In this document: positions 9,465 through 18,101 of the stretch, one piece after another
Layout of the letters: each line of letters starts with the position of its first letter
How positions within the stretch are numbered: the first letter of the stretch is position 1
From: JBCDCY01 sp039180875
GTDB lineage: Bacteria; Pseudomonadota; Alphaproteobacteria; Rhodobacterales; Rhodobacteraceae
Assembly: GCA_039180875.1 (NCBI GenBank)
Contig: JBCDCY010000001.1
Span: 1,074,632-1,138,631, forward strand
Direction: 5' to 3'
Length of the DNA: 64,000 bases
The notes under the pieces: generated by a model
Told to the model about the DNA's origin: nothing
Database searches by the model: none
What the model saw: the letters and a program-made list of their open reading frames with translations, nothing else
Translations under genes and position numbers: made by a program

Positions 9465-9896
9465 TCAGTGATCGGCGGCCTGGCCCTGGTCGAAGACATC
9501 GCCGACCAGCATCACGACGGGGACATCGCCCGCATTCTCCCACCACTGGGCGATGCCGCCGACATCCATCGTCACCTCGCCCGCCCGGCGCACGATCGGC
9601 CCGTCGGTGTCGGAGCGATGCTCGATTGCCTCGCCGGAGATAATGTAGGTGAGCGCCGGGCGCCCCTCATGGCTGTGGATCGGCACGATGCCCCCCGGCG
9701 CCAGCGTCACATAGCGGGTGCGAAAGCCGAGCGTGCCGCCCTCGGGAAACTCCTTGCCGAGGTCGATGACGTTCAGATCCCGCAGTGTGAAGCCCTGGGG
9801 CGCGGCCGGGCCGGTCAGGCCGTTGATCTCGCGATCCTCGGCCAGGGCGGACCCGGGCAGCAGGAGCGCCGCGAGGAGGATGAGGGGGGTGCGCAT
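9465..9896 (-). CDS. Secreted cupin-domain protein (paralog 1)
   Basis: 143 residues with a clear signal peptide (MRTPLILLAALLLPGSALA, cleavage before EDREI), so periplasmic. A single cupin domain has the first motif as VPIHSHEGRPALTYIISGEAIEHRSD and a second conserved block around QWWENAGDVPVVMLVGD; the HSH..RP...Y.I.G..IEH pattern offers metal ligands. It is clearly paralogous to the cupin encoded directly upstream (9924-10442), sharing HSH.gRP.yIY, EHRSD.D and WWENAGDiPV. The two genes and the TRAP-like binding protein follow at gaps of 27 and 24 bp on the same strand and look co-transcribed. The reaction or ligand is unknown. Confidence 0.75.
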   Translation of the reverse strand: MRTPLILLAALLLPGSALAEDREINGLTGPAAPQGFTLRDLNVIDLGKEFPEGGTLGFRTRYVTLAPGGIVPIHSHEGRPALTYIISGEAIEHRSDTDGPIVRRAGEVTMDVGGIAQWWENAGDVPVVMLVGDVFDQGQAADH

Positions 9897-9923
9897 GATC
9901 TCTCTCCCGATCTCTATCGCGGG

Positions 9924-10442
9924 TCAGTTGGCGTGCAGGTCGAGGCCGAGCATGCGGACCGGGATGTCGCCCGCATTCTCCCACCAATGCACGACGCCGT
10001 CCTCCTCCACCGACAAGTCGCCGGGGCCGTAGGATTTGGGCGTGTCGCTGTCGCTTCGATGCTCCGTCACCGTGCCTTCGAGGACATAGATGTAGGCCGG
10101 CCGGTTGGCGTGGGAGTGGACCGGGACGACGCCGCCGGGCTCGAGCGTCCAGAGCCGGGCGCGTAGCTTGCGCCCCTCAAGGCCGGGAAGCTCGCCCGTG
10201 AGGTCGGGGTTGGCCAAGGTCTCGAAGGACAGGCCGACGGGCTCGGTCGGCCCCTCGAAGCCCTGGGCCATGGCGGGCCCGGGCGCGAAGAGCGCGAAAA
10301 GCTCCGCCAATGTGCCCTCCCATTCCGGGCCGACGTCGAGGTGGTCGGGATGGGCGAGGGCGGGGGCGGCGCCGAGCCCGAGGACGGCCGCAAGCACGGC
10401 GGCAGGGGCGTTCAGCCGGCGGGGGATCGTCGCGCGGATCAT
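9924..10442 (-). CDS. Secreted cupin-domain protein (paralog 2)
   Basis: 172 residues. The N-terminus is basic then hydrophobic (MIRATIPRRLNAPAAVLAAV, cut near ALA-HPDHL), a Sec signal. The mature part has one cupin: GGVVPVHSHANRPAYIYVL, then GTVTEHRSDSDTPKSYGPGD and HWWENAGDIPVRMLGLDLHAN. It is first in the apparent operon cupin-cupin-TRAP binding protein and is diverged from its tandem duplicate downstream. A His after the cleavage site (HPDHLD) could add a metal ligand. As with its partner, only fold and export can be stated; a role in handling the ligand of the downstream binding protein is a guess from gene order. Confidence 0.75.
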   Translation of the reverse strand: MIRATIPRRLNAPAAVLAAVLGLGAAPALAHPDHLDVGPEWEGTLAELFALFAPGPAMAQGFEGPTEPVGLSFETLANPDLTGELPGLEGRKLRARLWTLEPGGVVPVHSHANRPAYIYVLEGTVTEHRSDSDTPKSYGPGDLSVEEDGVVHWWENAGDIPVRMLGLDLHAN

Positions 10443-10584
10443 CGCGGGGCTCCTCTCAGATCATGGGTGGGGATGGCATCGGGCTGCCCCTTGCGCTGCT
10501 ACCTAGGGGCGGCAGCGGCGGGGACCATAGCAATACGGAACCCTTGGCCGATGGCGGCGCGACGTATGGCCCGCCGGCCGGCGA

Positions 10585-11337
10585 TCAGGCCTCTGCCATC
10601 GCCCTGAACGCCGCCGCGGTCGCGTCGTCCATCGGGAAGTAAAGCTCGACCTTCAGATCGTCGAGCGTCACATCCTCCGGCGTGCCGATCTGGGCAATCG
10701 TGGCGAACATCGACAGCCGCAGGTCGCCGTGATGCACGATCGTCGGGATCACCGGATCGGCGGCGTCCGTGCCACCCTCCTCGATCTCCGCCAGATGGGC
10801 GATCGCCCGGTCGAAGGCGGCGACGCCGCCCTGGGCCAGGCTTTCGAGCCTTAGCCGCGCGGCCACACGCCGGGCCACGGCGGGCCAGTTTTCCACCGCG
10901 GCGGGCAGCGCGTCGGAGGTCATCAGATCGAGCAGACTGTCGCCTTCGCCGACCCCGAAGGCGCCGAACAGCGCCCGCGCCGTCTGGTTGGCCTGGCGGA
11001 TCGTCCAAAGCCGATCCACCGCCAGACCGGGATAGGGCATGTGGCGGTCCAGCATCCGCTCCACCGCTTGGCGGATCGGGGCCATGGCGCCGTCCGACCA
11101 TTGCCGGCCGGCATAGCGGGCGGCAAAGCCGGCATGGGTGAGCAGCTGGTTGCGGGCGTCGAGCGGCAGGTGCAGCGCTTCGCTCAGCTGCAGCACCATC
11201 GCCCGGCTCGGCCGGGCGCGCCCGGTCTCGAGAAAGGACAGGTGCCGGCTGGAAATCCCCGCCTCGCCCGCAAGATCGAGCTGGCTGTAGCGCCGGGCGG
11301 CGCGCCACGTCTTCAGGCTTCGCGCGAAGGCGGTCAT
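10585..11337 (-). CDS. XRE-family regulator with MmyB-like ligand-binding domain
   Basis: 250 residues. Residues 1-65 form a helix-turn-helix of XRE type: YSQLDLAGEAGISSRHLSFLE followed by TGRARPSR. The rest (from about residue 90: RMLDRHMPYPGLAVDRLW, NQTARALFG, LLDLMTSDALP, VARRVAARLR) matches the MmyB-like PAS-related domain (PF17765 group), which in related actinobacterial and proteobacterial regulators is thought to bind a small ligand or fatty acid. It lies divergent from a small membrane-protein gene starting at 11440; the 102-bp spacer between them probably holds the operator, giving the usual regulator-target pairing. The three-gene cupin operon is on the same strand 142 bp downstream. 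Confidence 0.85.
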   Translation of the reverse strand: MTAFARSLKTWRAARRYSQLDLAGEAGISSRHLSFLETGRARPSRAMVLQLSEALHLPLDARNQLLTHAGFAARYAGRQWSDGAMAPIRQAVERMLDRHMPYPGLAVDRLWTIRQANQTARALFGAFGVGEGDSLLDLMTSDALPAAVENWPAVARRVAARLRLESLAQGGVAAFDRAIAHLAEIEEGGTDAADPVIPTIVHHGDLRLSMFATIAQIGTPEDVTLDDLKVELYFPMDDATAAAFRAMAEA

Positions 11338-11439
11338 GCCCCGTCCTATCTCGGCCGCTGCGAACGTTCACCTACCTCTCAGGTAATTGCCAGCACGACC
11401 TGGACGGCGAAAGCTCTCCGCAAACCGATGGAGGTGCCC

Positions 11440-11883
11440 ATGGCAAGCCGTGCCGCTCACAAGACCTGGCTCAAGGTCTCTGCAATCGTCGTCGGGTCGT
11501 TCGGCCCGGCCCTGTCGCTGGCCACCATACCGGCCTTCAACGAGCCGGCGCGCTGGGGCCTCGACCTGCTCACCTGGCCGCTCGACGGCTTTCCGACTTA
11601 TCAGGCGGAGGAAATGCGGTTCCTCTCGGCCCTGTCGGGCGGTTTCCTGGCGGGCTGGGGGGTGATGATCTGGTGCCTCTCGGCCTGGGTCCACGACCTG
11701 GCGCCGGAGGCGGTACGGCGGGTGCTGCTGAGCAGCGCGCTGGTGTGGTTCGTGGTCGACAGCACCGGCTCCGTGACGTCGGGCCATTGGCCCAACGTGA
11801 TCTGGAACATCCTCGTCCTGCTTTTGGTGGTGGGGCCAATGTGGCGCCCGGCCGACGATCTGGTCGAGGCACGGGCAGGCTAG
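11440..11883 (+). CDS. Small integral membrane protein divergent from XRE regulator
   Basis: 147 residues from the ATG at 11440, chosen because GGAGG ends 5 bases before it; the frame is open much further upstream but that stretch is the antisense of the regulator gene. About four hydrophobic segments are visible: VSAIVVGSFGPALSLATI, FLSALSGGFLAGWGVMIWCL, VLLSSALVWFVVDSTGS and VIWNILVLLLVVGPMW. I do not recognise a defined family. The divergent arrangement with the MmyB-type regulator suggests it is that regulator's main target. Confidence 0.7.
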   Translation: MASRAAHKTWLKVSAIVVGSFGPALSLATIPAFNEPARWGLDLLTWPLDGFPTYQAEEMRFLSALSGGFLAGWGVMIWCLSAWVHDLAPEAVRRVLLSSALVWFVVDSTGSVTSGHWPNVIWNILVLLLVVGPMWRPADDLVEARAG

Positions 11884-12262
11884 AGCGCACCCTGATCCTC
11901 TGCCCGGACCGCCGGCTTCGGCCATGCCGAACCGGCGTGTCGCGGTACGAAACAGGGCACCTGCGCCCCGGATCGCCGGCCTTCGCTCGCGCGATCGTTA
12001 ACTCTCGCGGCCGTTCTGCCTAATAATCGGGCATTTTCAGGGGCTAGGGCCCGTCTCGTGGGGCCCTCGCGCATCTACATTTCTCAGAAAAGGCGTGGAT
12101 ATCTCCCGGAGATCGTGTTCGGATCACGCAATGTCGCTCTTTGTCTACCTGACGGTGTCGAGTGACGAAACGCTGGACGGGTGACTGGACGGAGAAAGCG
12201 CGCGGGTCGGGATGGCCTGTACAAGACAATCGAACACAACAAACCACGACAGGGGAGACTTC
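11884..12262. other. Intergenic region with two GC-rich stem-loops
   Basis: No gene is supported in these 379 bp. Two hairpins are visible: GCCGGcTTCGGC / GCCGAACCGGC at 11911-11936 just after the membrane-protein stop, and AGGGCCC / GGGCCCT (8-base loop) at 12046-12067. The first is placed like a terminator but lacks a following T run. The remainder should contain the promoter of the ABC-transporter operon; no convincing -35/-10 pair could be named, and the operator palindrome found at 18069 is not repeated here. Confidence 0.4.
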
Positions 12263-13864
12263 ATGACCAAGAAAAACCAGATGCTCATCGACCGTCTGGC
12301 CGAGGCCGCCCGACAGGGCAAGATCTCGCGCCGGAACTTCATGCATCATTCCATGGCCGCGGGCCTCACGACTGTGACGGCGACCGGGCTCTGGACCAGC
12401 AGCGCGCTTTCCCAGCCGAAATCCGGTGGGACGCTGCGGGTCGCTCAGCACGACGGGAACACCGCCGACACCCACGACATCGGGGTCTATCAGTCGAACT
12501 TCGACATCGGTCTGGTGCACACCCACCGATCGTTCCTGACGATGATCAACCCCGACGGCTCCCTCGGTCCCGATCTGGCGACGGAGTGGGAGGCCTCGGC
12601 CGACGCGGCGGAGTGGACGTTCAGGCTCAACTCGGCGGCGACGTTCCACAACGGCAATCCGGTGACGGCGAACGATGTTGTCGCCTCGATGAACTATCAC
12701 CGGGGTGAGGCCTCGACCTCCGCTGCCAAGGCATTGCTCGCCGGCGTCACCGACATCCGCGACAACGGCGACAGCGTGACGTTCGTGCTGGACTCCGGCA
12801 ACGCCGACCTGCCTTGGCTGATGACCGACTATCACCTGGCCATCGTGCCGGCGAACCCGGACGGCACGGCGGACTGGCAGTCGGGCATCGGCTCCGGCCC
12901 CTATCGGATCGTCGAGCTCGACTTCGGCACTGGCGCGCGGTTGGTGCGCCACGACGGCTGGCACGGTGAGGGCGCCTATTTCGACGAGATCGAGATGCTC
13001 GTCATCAACGACCCGAACGCGCGTCAGACGGCGTTGGTCACGGGTGACGTCGACACCGTGACGCTTCTCGAGAACAAGACCCTCGGCCTGCTTGCGCGCA
13101 ATTCCGACATCGTGGTGGAGAACGTGGCCTCGGCCCAGGCGCTCACCATGCCGATGCATATGGACACCGCCCCCTTCGATGTGCCCGAGGTGCGCATGGC
13201 GCTGAAGCTCGCCATCAACCGCGAGGAGTTGGTGGAGAAGATCACCTTCGGCGCGGCGACGGTGGGTAACGACTTCCACCACTCGCCGGCCATGCCCTTC
13301 TGGCCGGACGACATCGAGCAGCGCCAATACGACCCGGATCAGGCGCGTTCGCTGCTGGCCAGTGTCGGGATGGAGGGTCTGAGCGTCAACTTCTCGACGG
13401 CGGACTCGGTCACCACCGGTGCCGTGGACGCGGCCGTGCTCTACGCCGAGCAGGCCAAGGCCGCGGGCATCAACATCAACGTCGTGCGCGAGCCGAACGA
13501 CGGCTATTGGTCCGACGTCTGGCTGGTCAAGCCTTGGTGCATGGTCACCTGGGGCGCGCGCCCGACGCCTGACGTGATGTATTCGTTGGCCTATCAGGCC
13601 GATGCCGCCTGGAACGAGAGCCGCTGGAAGAACCCGCGGTTCAACGAGCTGCTGCAGCAGGCGAAGTCGGAGCTAGACAACGATCTTCGCGCCGAGATGT
13701 ATCGCGAAATGGCGGTGCTGGCGCGGGACGATGGAGGCACCGTCATCCCCTACTTCCCGAACTTCGTCTACGCGCGGCGCACCAATGTGAGCCGGGGCGA
13801 GCATCTGTCGCCGGCCTGGTCGGCGGACGGCTACCGCTACGCCAGCCGCTGGTGGTTCGCTTAA
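12263..13864 (+). CDS. ABC transporter substrate-binding protein, family 5 (oligopeptide/dipeptide type)
   Basis: 533 residues starting at ATG 12263, with AGGGGAG 6 bases before it. The N-terminus carries SRRNFMHHSMAAGL, a twin-arginine-like signal, before SALSQPKSGGTLRVAQ. The body follows the SBP_bac_5 pattern: GSLGPDLATEWEASADAAEWTF, ATFHNGNPVTANDVVASM, GSGPYRIVEL, VRMALKLAINREELVEK and a C-terminal aromatic tail. It delivers its ligand to the two permeases and fused ATPase downstream. Family 5 proteins bind peptides but also opines, nickel chelates and betaine-like compounds, so the ligand is better guessed from the catabolic genes that follow (methylated amines). A strong hairpin right after the stop may keep its expression above that of the permeases. 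Confidence 0.88.
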   Translation: MTKKNQMLIDRLAEAARQGKISRRNFMHHSMAAGLTTVTATGLWTSSALSQPKSGGTLRVAQHDGNTADTHDIGVYQSNFDIGLVHTHRSFLTMINPDGSLGPDLATEWEASADAAEWTFRLNSAATFHNGNPVTANDVVASMNYHRGEASTSAAKALLAGVTDIRDNGDSVTFVLDSGNADLPWLMTDYHLAIVPANPDGTADWQSGIGSGPYRIVELDFGTGARLVRHDGWHGEGAYFDEIEMLVINDPNARQTALVTGDVDTVTLLENKTLGLLARNSDIVVENVASAQALTMPMHMDTAPFDVPEVRMALKLAINREELVEKITFGAATVGNDFHHSPAMPFWPDDIEQRQYDPDQARSLLASVGMEGLSVNFSTADSVTTGAVDAAVLYAEQAKAAGININVVREPNDGYWSDVWLVKPWCMVTWGARPTPDVMYSLAYQADAAWNESRWKNPRFNELLQQAKSELDNDLRAEMYREMAVLARDDGGTVIPYFPNFVYARRTNVSRGEHLSPAWSADGYRYASRWWFA

Positions 13865-13878
13865 GTCGACGCTTTGGA

Positions 13879-13903
13879 GGGCCCGCGCCGTCCGTGCGGG
13901 CCC
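13879..13903 (+). terminator. GC-rich stem-loop between binding protein and permease genes
   Basis: Perfect 8-bp arms GGGCCCGC and GCGGGCCC with a 9-base loop, 14 bases after the binding-protein stop and 56 bases before the permease start. No T run follows (TTCGCCC), so it is more likely an RNA-stabilising or partially terminating element than a full terminator. Such elements commonly give excess periplasmic binding protein over membrane subunits. Confidence 0.55.
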
Positions 13904-13959
13904 TTCGCCCACGGCCATAATCAAAACGAGTGCCGGACAAGCGGCGCGTGGAGGGACAT

Positions 13960-14916
13960 ATGGGGGATCTTCTTGGTCTGGTGCTGAAGCGCCTGGGCCT
14001 GGGGCTGGTGGCGCTGCTCGTCGTCTCGGTCCTGATCTTCTTCGCGGTCGAGCTTCTGCCCGGCGACATCGCCCAGGCCGTCCTCGGCCAAAGTGCTACG
14101 GAAGAGACGGTGCAGGCGCTGCGCGAACGCCTCGGCCTCGATCGCCCCGCCATCGTGCGGTATTTTGATTGGCTCGGCGGCGCGGTCACCGGCGATTTCG
14201 GCGTCTCGCTGGTCTCGGGCGAGCGGGTGAGCGAGGCGATCTCCGACCGCTTCGTCAACACGCTCTTCCTCGCCGCCTACGCCGCCGTCCTCGCCGTACC
14301 GATCGCGATCTTCCTCGGCATCCTGGTGGCGCTCCTGCGGAACTCGATCTTCGATCGGGTGGCCAACGTGCTGACGCTCACCTCGATCTCCTCGCCCGAA
14401 TTTTTCCTCGGCTACGTGCTGATCCTCTACCTCGCGGTGCGGGCCAGCATGTTCCCGGCGATCGCCAGCCTCTCCGGCGACATGACGTTCCTCGAGCTTC
14501 TGCACCGGACGTTCCTGCCGGCGCTTACCCTGGTGCTGGTGGTGACAGCGCACATGATGCGGATGACCCGGGCGGCGATCATCAACCTGCTCTCATCGCC
14601 CTATATCGAGATGGCGCGGCTGAAGGGCATGCCGCCCTTCAAGGTGATCGTGCGCCACGCGCTCCCCAATGCCTGGGCGCCGATCATCAACGTCGTCGCA
14701 CTCAACCTCGCCTACCTGATCACCGGCGTGGTGCTGGTCGAGGTCGTCTTCGTCTACCCGGGTGTGGGCCAGTTGCTGGTCGATGCGGTCTCCAAACGCG
14801 ATTTCCCGATCGTGCAGGCCTGTTGCCTGATCTTTGCCGCCACCTTCATCCTTTTGAACCTGGCGGCGGATGTGGGGACGATCCTCACCAATCCGCGTCT
14901 CCGGCATCCGAAGTGA
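13960..14916 (+). CDS. ABC transporter permease, DppB/OppB type
   Basis: 318 residues from ATG 13960, preceded by GGAGGGA. The N-terminus has the family pattern of a first membrane helix (LGLVALLVVSVLIFFAVEL) then LPGDIA, QALRERLGLDRP and a periplasmic loop. The inner-membrane permease core shows TRAAIINLLSSPYIEMARLKG, the EAA-type contact loop for the ATPase, followed by LPNAWAPIINVVALNL. Six membrane segments are expected. It pairs with the next gene as a heterodimeric channel. The GTG at 13930 in the same frame is an alternative start but has no ribosome site. Confidence 0.9.
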   Translation: MGDLLGLVLKRLGLGLVALLVVSVLIFFAVELLPGDIAQAVLGQSATEETVQALRERLGLDRPAIVRYFDWLGGAVTGDFGVSLVSGERVSEAISDRFVNTLFLAAYAAVLAVPIAIFLGILVALLRNSIFDRVANVLTLTSISSPEFFLGYVLILYLAVRASMFPAIASLSGDMTFLELLHRTFLPALTLVLVVTAHMMRMTRAAIINLLSSPYIEMARLKGMPPFKVIVRHALPNAWAPIINVVALNLAYLITGVVLVEVVFVYPGVGQLLVDAVSKRDFPIVQACCLIFAATFILLNLAADVGTILTNPRLRHPK

Positions 14917-14926
14917 AGTCCGCACC

Positions 14927-15991
14927 ATGAGCATCTTTGTCATCGGGTACTACGTCGCGCTGATCGCGGCCTCCTGCCTCGCCGCCTATTTCGGTCAGCG
15001 CCGGCTCTTTCTGCTGCTCTTCAGCATGACGCTTCTGTCGTTCGTGCTGGGCATCATCGGCGGCGTGCCGGCACTGCGGTTCGTCACCATCTGTGCCGGG
15101 CTTCTGGCACTGGCCGCCGGGGTCTCCTACGCGTTCAAGGAGTTCCTGGTCCAGGTCTCCCGCCCGTCGCTGGCCAAGGAGCTGCGGACGGCGCCGCTCA
15201 CCGCCTCTTTCGGCATGTTCGTGATCTTCACCTATGCCATCGCCGGGATCTTTGCGCCGGTGATCGCGCCCTATGGCGAGTCTGAGGTGATCACCCAGGC
15301 CTTCGCGCCGCCGGATGAGAACCTGCTGTTGGGCGGCGACCAATTGGGCCGCGATATCTTCAGCCGCATCATCTACGGCGCGCGGAACTCCGTCGGTCTG
15401 GCGCTGGTGGCGACGATGCTCGCCTTCATCGTGGGCGCGCTCGCCGGGCTGCTTGCCGCGGTGAAGGGCGGCTGGTTCGACAACCTGATGGGCCGCATTG
15501 CCGACGTCATCATGTCGGTGCCGTCGCTGATCTTCGCGCTGCTGATGCTGTCGATCTTGGGCACCAGCCTTTGGGTGATCGTGGTGGTGGTGGCCGTGAT
15601 CTACTCGCCGCGGGTCTTCCGCCTGACGCGGGCCGTTGCCGGCAACATCGTGGTGATGGACTATATCGAGGCGGCGAAATTGCGGGGGGAGGGCGACTGG
15701 CACCTCATTCGGAAGGAGATCCTGCCGAACTCCACCGCGCCGCTGATCGCCGAGTTCGGGCTGGAGTTCTGCTTCGTCTTCCTGCTGATCGCCGGCCTCT
15801 CCTTCCTCGGCCTCGGCATTCAGCCGCCGACGGCCGACTGGGGCTCTATGGTGCGGGAGAACGCGACGCTGATCTCGTTCGGCGACGTCACCCCGCTGAT
15901 CCCCGCCGGGGCCATTGCGCTGCTCACGGTGGCGGTCAACTTTGTCGTCGACTGGATGCTCTTCCGCTCGTCCGGTCTGAAGGAGGTCTGA
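14927..15991 (+). CDS. ABC transporter permease, DppC/OppC type
   Basis: 354 residues from ATG 14927, 10 bp after the preceding permease stop. It is longer at the N-terminus than typical DppC (about 300): residues 1-75 add three hydrophobic stretches (FVIGYYVALIAASCLAAYF, RLFLLLFSMTLLSFVLGII, FVTICAGLLALAAGV) before the usual cytoplasmic segment and helix. The core has ENLLLGGDQLGRDIFSRIIYGARNS-like family text (positions about 135-158), and an EAA-type loop YIEAAKLRGEGDWHLIRKEI. Together with its neighbour it forms the membrane channel. The extra N-terminal membrane segments are uncommon and are noted as a finding. Confidence 0.88.
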   Translation: MSIFVIGYYVALIAASCLAAYFGQRRLFLLLFSMTLLSFVLGIIGGVPALRFVTICAGLLALAAGVSYAFKEFLVQVSRPSLAKELRTAPLTASFGMFVIFTYAIAGIFAPVIAPYGESEVITQAFAPPDENLLLGGDQLGRDIFSRIIYGARNSVGLALVATMLAFIVGALAGLLAAVKGGWFDNLMGRIADVIMSVPSLIFALLMLSILGTSLWVIVVVVAVIYSPRVFRLTRAVAGNIVVMDYIEAAKLRGEGDWHLIRKEILPNSTAPLIAEFGLEFCFVFLLIAGLSFLGLGIQPPTADWGSMVRENATLISFGDVTPLIPAGAIALLTVAVNFVVDWMLFRSSGLKEV

Positions 15992-15992
15992 G

Positions 15993-17651
15993 GTGAGCAA
16001 GTTCAAGGAGAGCGACGTCCTGCTGAAGATCCGCGATCTGAAGATCGACGGATTTTCCGACGAGACCTGGGTGCCGATCATCAAGGGCGTGGACCTGACG
16101 CTCCACCGGGGCGAGGTGATGGGCCTGATCGGCGAGTCGGGCGCGGGCAAGTCGACCATCGGCGCGGCCGCCATGGGCTATGCCCGGGATGGCACCCGGA
16201 TCTCGGAAGGCTCGATCGAGTTCGACGGTATGGAGCTGACGACCGCGACGGAGGCGGAGCGTCGGGCGCTTCGCGGTGCCCGCATCGCCTATGTGGCGCA
16301 GTCGGCCGCCGCCTCCTTCAACCCGGCGCACAAGCTGATCGACCAGCATACCGAGGCACCGGTGCATTACCGCATCAAGAAGCGCATGGAGTCCCAGGAG
16401 GACGCCATGGCGCTTTACGAGCGGCTGCGCCTGCCAAACCCCACCGAGATCGGCTTTCGCTACCCGCACCAGGTCTCCGGCGGGCAGCTGCAGCGCGCGA
16501 TGACGGCCATGGCGATGTCCTGCCGGCCCGATCTGATCATCTTCGACGAACCCACCACGGCGCTCGACGTCACGACGCAGATCGAGGTGCTCGCGGCCAT
16601 CCGCGACATCGTCGACCAGTTCCAGACAGCGGCGATCTACATCACCCACGACCTGGCCGTGGTCGCCCAGATGGCCGACACCATCAAGGTGCTGCTGAAG
16701 GGCGAGGAGGTGGAGGAGGCGCCGACCGAGCGCATGCTCGACGACCCGCAGGAGGACTACACCAAGAGCCTCTGGGCCGTGCGCAGCTTCCAGCGCCCGC
16801 AGATCCGCCGGCCGGATGACGGCTCACCGCCGCTGATCTCCGTGAAGAACGTGGATGCGGCCTATACCGGCGGCGTGAAGGTGCTCGACGATGTCTCCTT
16901 CGACATCTATCCGGGCATGACGGTCGCGGTGGTGGGCGAGTCCGGGTCCGGCAAGTCGACCACGGCCCGGGTCATAACCGGGCTTCTGCGGCCGTCGGCG
17001 GGAGAGGTGCTGTTCAAGGGCGAGCCGTTGCCGGCGGGCTACAAGGACCGCACCCGCGACCAGCTCCGCCAGGCCCAGATGATCTATCAGATGGCCGACA
17101 CGGCGCTGAACCCCAAGGTGCGGATCAGCGACATCATCGGGCGGCCGGCCGAGTTCTATTCGGGCCTCACCGGATCGGACCTGAAGCAGCGGGTGGACGA
17201 ACTGCTCGACCTGATCGAGCTCGACCCGGCGAAGTTCTACAACCGCTATCCGCCCGAGCTCTCGGGCGGGCAGAAACAGCGCATCGGCATCGCCCGGGCG
17301 CTGGCCGCCGAGCCCGAGTTCATCATCTGCGACGAGGTGACGAGCGCGCTCGACCAGCTCGTGGCCGAGGGCATTCTGAAGCTGCTCGACCGATTGCAGC
17401 GAGAGCTCGGCCTCGCCTACATGTTCATCACCCACGACCTCGCGACGGTGCGGTCCATCGCCGATGAGGTGGTGGTGATGCAGAACGGCAAGGTGGTGGA
17501 GCAGGGGCCGAAGGACGAGATGTTCACGCCCCCGCATCACCGCTACACCGACCTGTTGCTCTCCTCGGTGCCGGAGATGGACCCGAATTGGCTGAGCACG
17601 CTCCTCGAAGAGCGCGGCGTCGACAATATCGGGGAGGCGGCCAACACTTAG
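15993..17651 (+). CDS. ABC transporter ATPase, fused double-domain (DppD-DppF type)
   Basis: 552 residues; GTG start at 15993 with AAGGAGG 6 bases upstream, one base after the permease stop. Two full ATPase domains: the first has Walker A GESGAGKST, signature VSGGQLQRAM and Walker B LIIFDEPTTALD; the second has GESGSGKST, LSGGQKQRIGIARAL and FIICDEVTSALDQ. A DppD-type C-terminal extension with the usual iron-sulfur cysteines is not seen. It powers the transporter encoded by the three preceding genes. In the second domain the Walker B is D-E-V rather than D-E-P, a common variant in this family. Confidence 0.92.
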   Translation: MSKFKESDVLLKIRDLKIDGFSDETWVPIIKGVDLTLHRGEVMGLIGESGAGKSTIGAAAMGYARDGTRISEGSIEFDGMELTTATEAERRALRGARIAYVAQSAAASFNPAHKLIDQHTEAPVHYRIKKRMESQEDAMALYERLRLPNPTEIGFRYPHQVSGGQLQRAMTAMAMSCRPDLIIFDEPTTALDVTTQIEVLAAIRDIVDQFQTAAIYITHDLAVVAQMADTIKVLLKGEEVEEAPTERMLDDPQEDYTKSLWAVRSFQRPQIRRPDDGSPPLISVKNVDAAYTGGVKVLDDVSFDIYPGMTVAVVGESGSGKSTTARVITGLLRPSAGEVLFKGEPLPAGYKDRTRDQLRQAQMIYQMADTALNPKVRISDIIGRPAEFYSGLTGSDLKQRVDELLDLIELDPAKFYNRYPPELSGGQKQRIGIARALAAEPEFIICDEVTSALDQLVAEGILKLLDRLQRELGLAYMFITHDLATVRSIADEVVVMQNGKVVEQGPKDEMFTPPHHRYTDLLLSSVPEMDPNWLSTLLEERGVDNIGEAANT

Positions 17652-17681
17652 GCCGCCAGCAAATCTGGCCGAGAGAGCGCG

Positions 17682-17804
17682 CTAGAGGATCGCGGCGGCG
17701 GAGCCGATCATGGTGCCGAGCAGCACGAGATAGACGACGATCAGCGTCGGGAAATTGCCCCGGCGCATCCGCGCTTCCTTCAAAAGATCGTCGCGTGTCA
17801 GCAT
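17682..17804 (-). CDS. Small single-span membrane protein, 40 residues
   Basis: The minus-strand frame encodes MLTRDDLLKEARMRRGNF followed by one hydrophobic segment (PTLIVVYLVLLGTMIGSAAA) and a stop at 17682. An in-frame ATG at 17813 gives three more residues and sits just behind AGAGGG. The charged amphipathic head followed by a single helix is protein-like and the codon use fits the host. It lies between the ABC operon and the GntR operon, convergent with the former. No function can be assigned. Confidence 0.5.
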   Translation of the reverse strand: MLTRDDLLKEARMRRGNFPTLIVVYLVLLGTMIGSAAAIL

Positions 17805-18068
17805 CGCCCACATCCCTCTGACCTGCGCTGAAGCGCCCACCGGCCCTTGCCGCGCTCCTAACCAATCAAACTTGGCAAATCAACGGCGGATTCTTGAAAA
17901 TTTCTGGCATCGGCGGGCGGCTGAAATGCCTGTCGCCGGATTGGCTTGCACGCCGAGCCTCAGATGGGGCCGACGGCGCGCAGACAGCGGCTGTCGCGCG
18001 CTCGGTCGGTGGGACTCTTGGCAGCGGAGCGACGCGCCAGATATTCGCCGATGTACTGGATATCAATT

Positions 18069-18085
18069 GCATACAATTTGTATGC
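18069..18085 (+). promoter_or_regulatory. Perfect palindrome, likely GntR-family operator
   Basis: GCATACAA-T-TTGTATGC, two perfect 8-bp arms around one base, ending 16 bases before the GntR start codon at 18102. FCD-type GntR regulators bind palindromes of TTGTATACAA-like sequence, and this site contains that core. The position suggests autoregulation of the regulator and of the coupled catabolic genes behind it. No second copy was seen upstream of the transporter operon. Confidence 0.75.
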
Positions 18086-18101
18086 GATGTATCTTTGCAT
18101 C

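Noticed and set aside
12044..13327. Minus-strand open frame of 427 codons
   Set aside because: Mirrors the substrate-binding protein gene; His/Arg/Gln-rich, no start site or motif.
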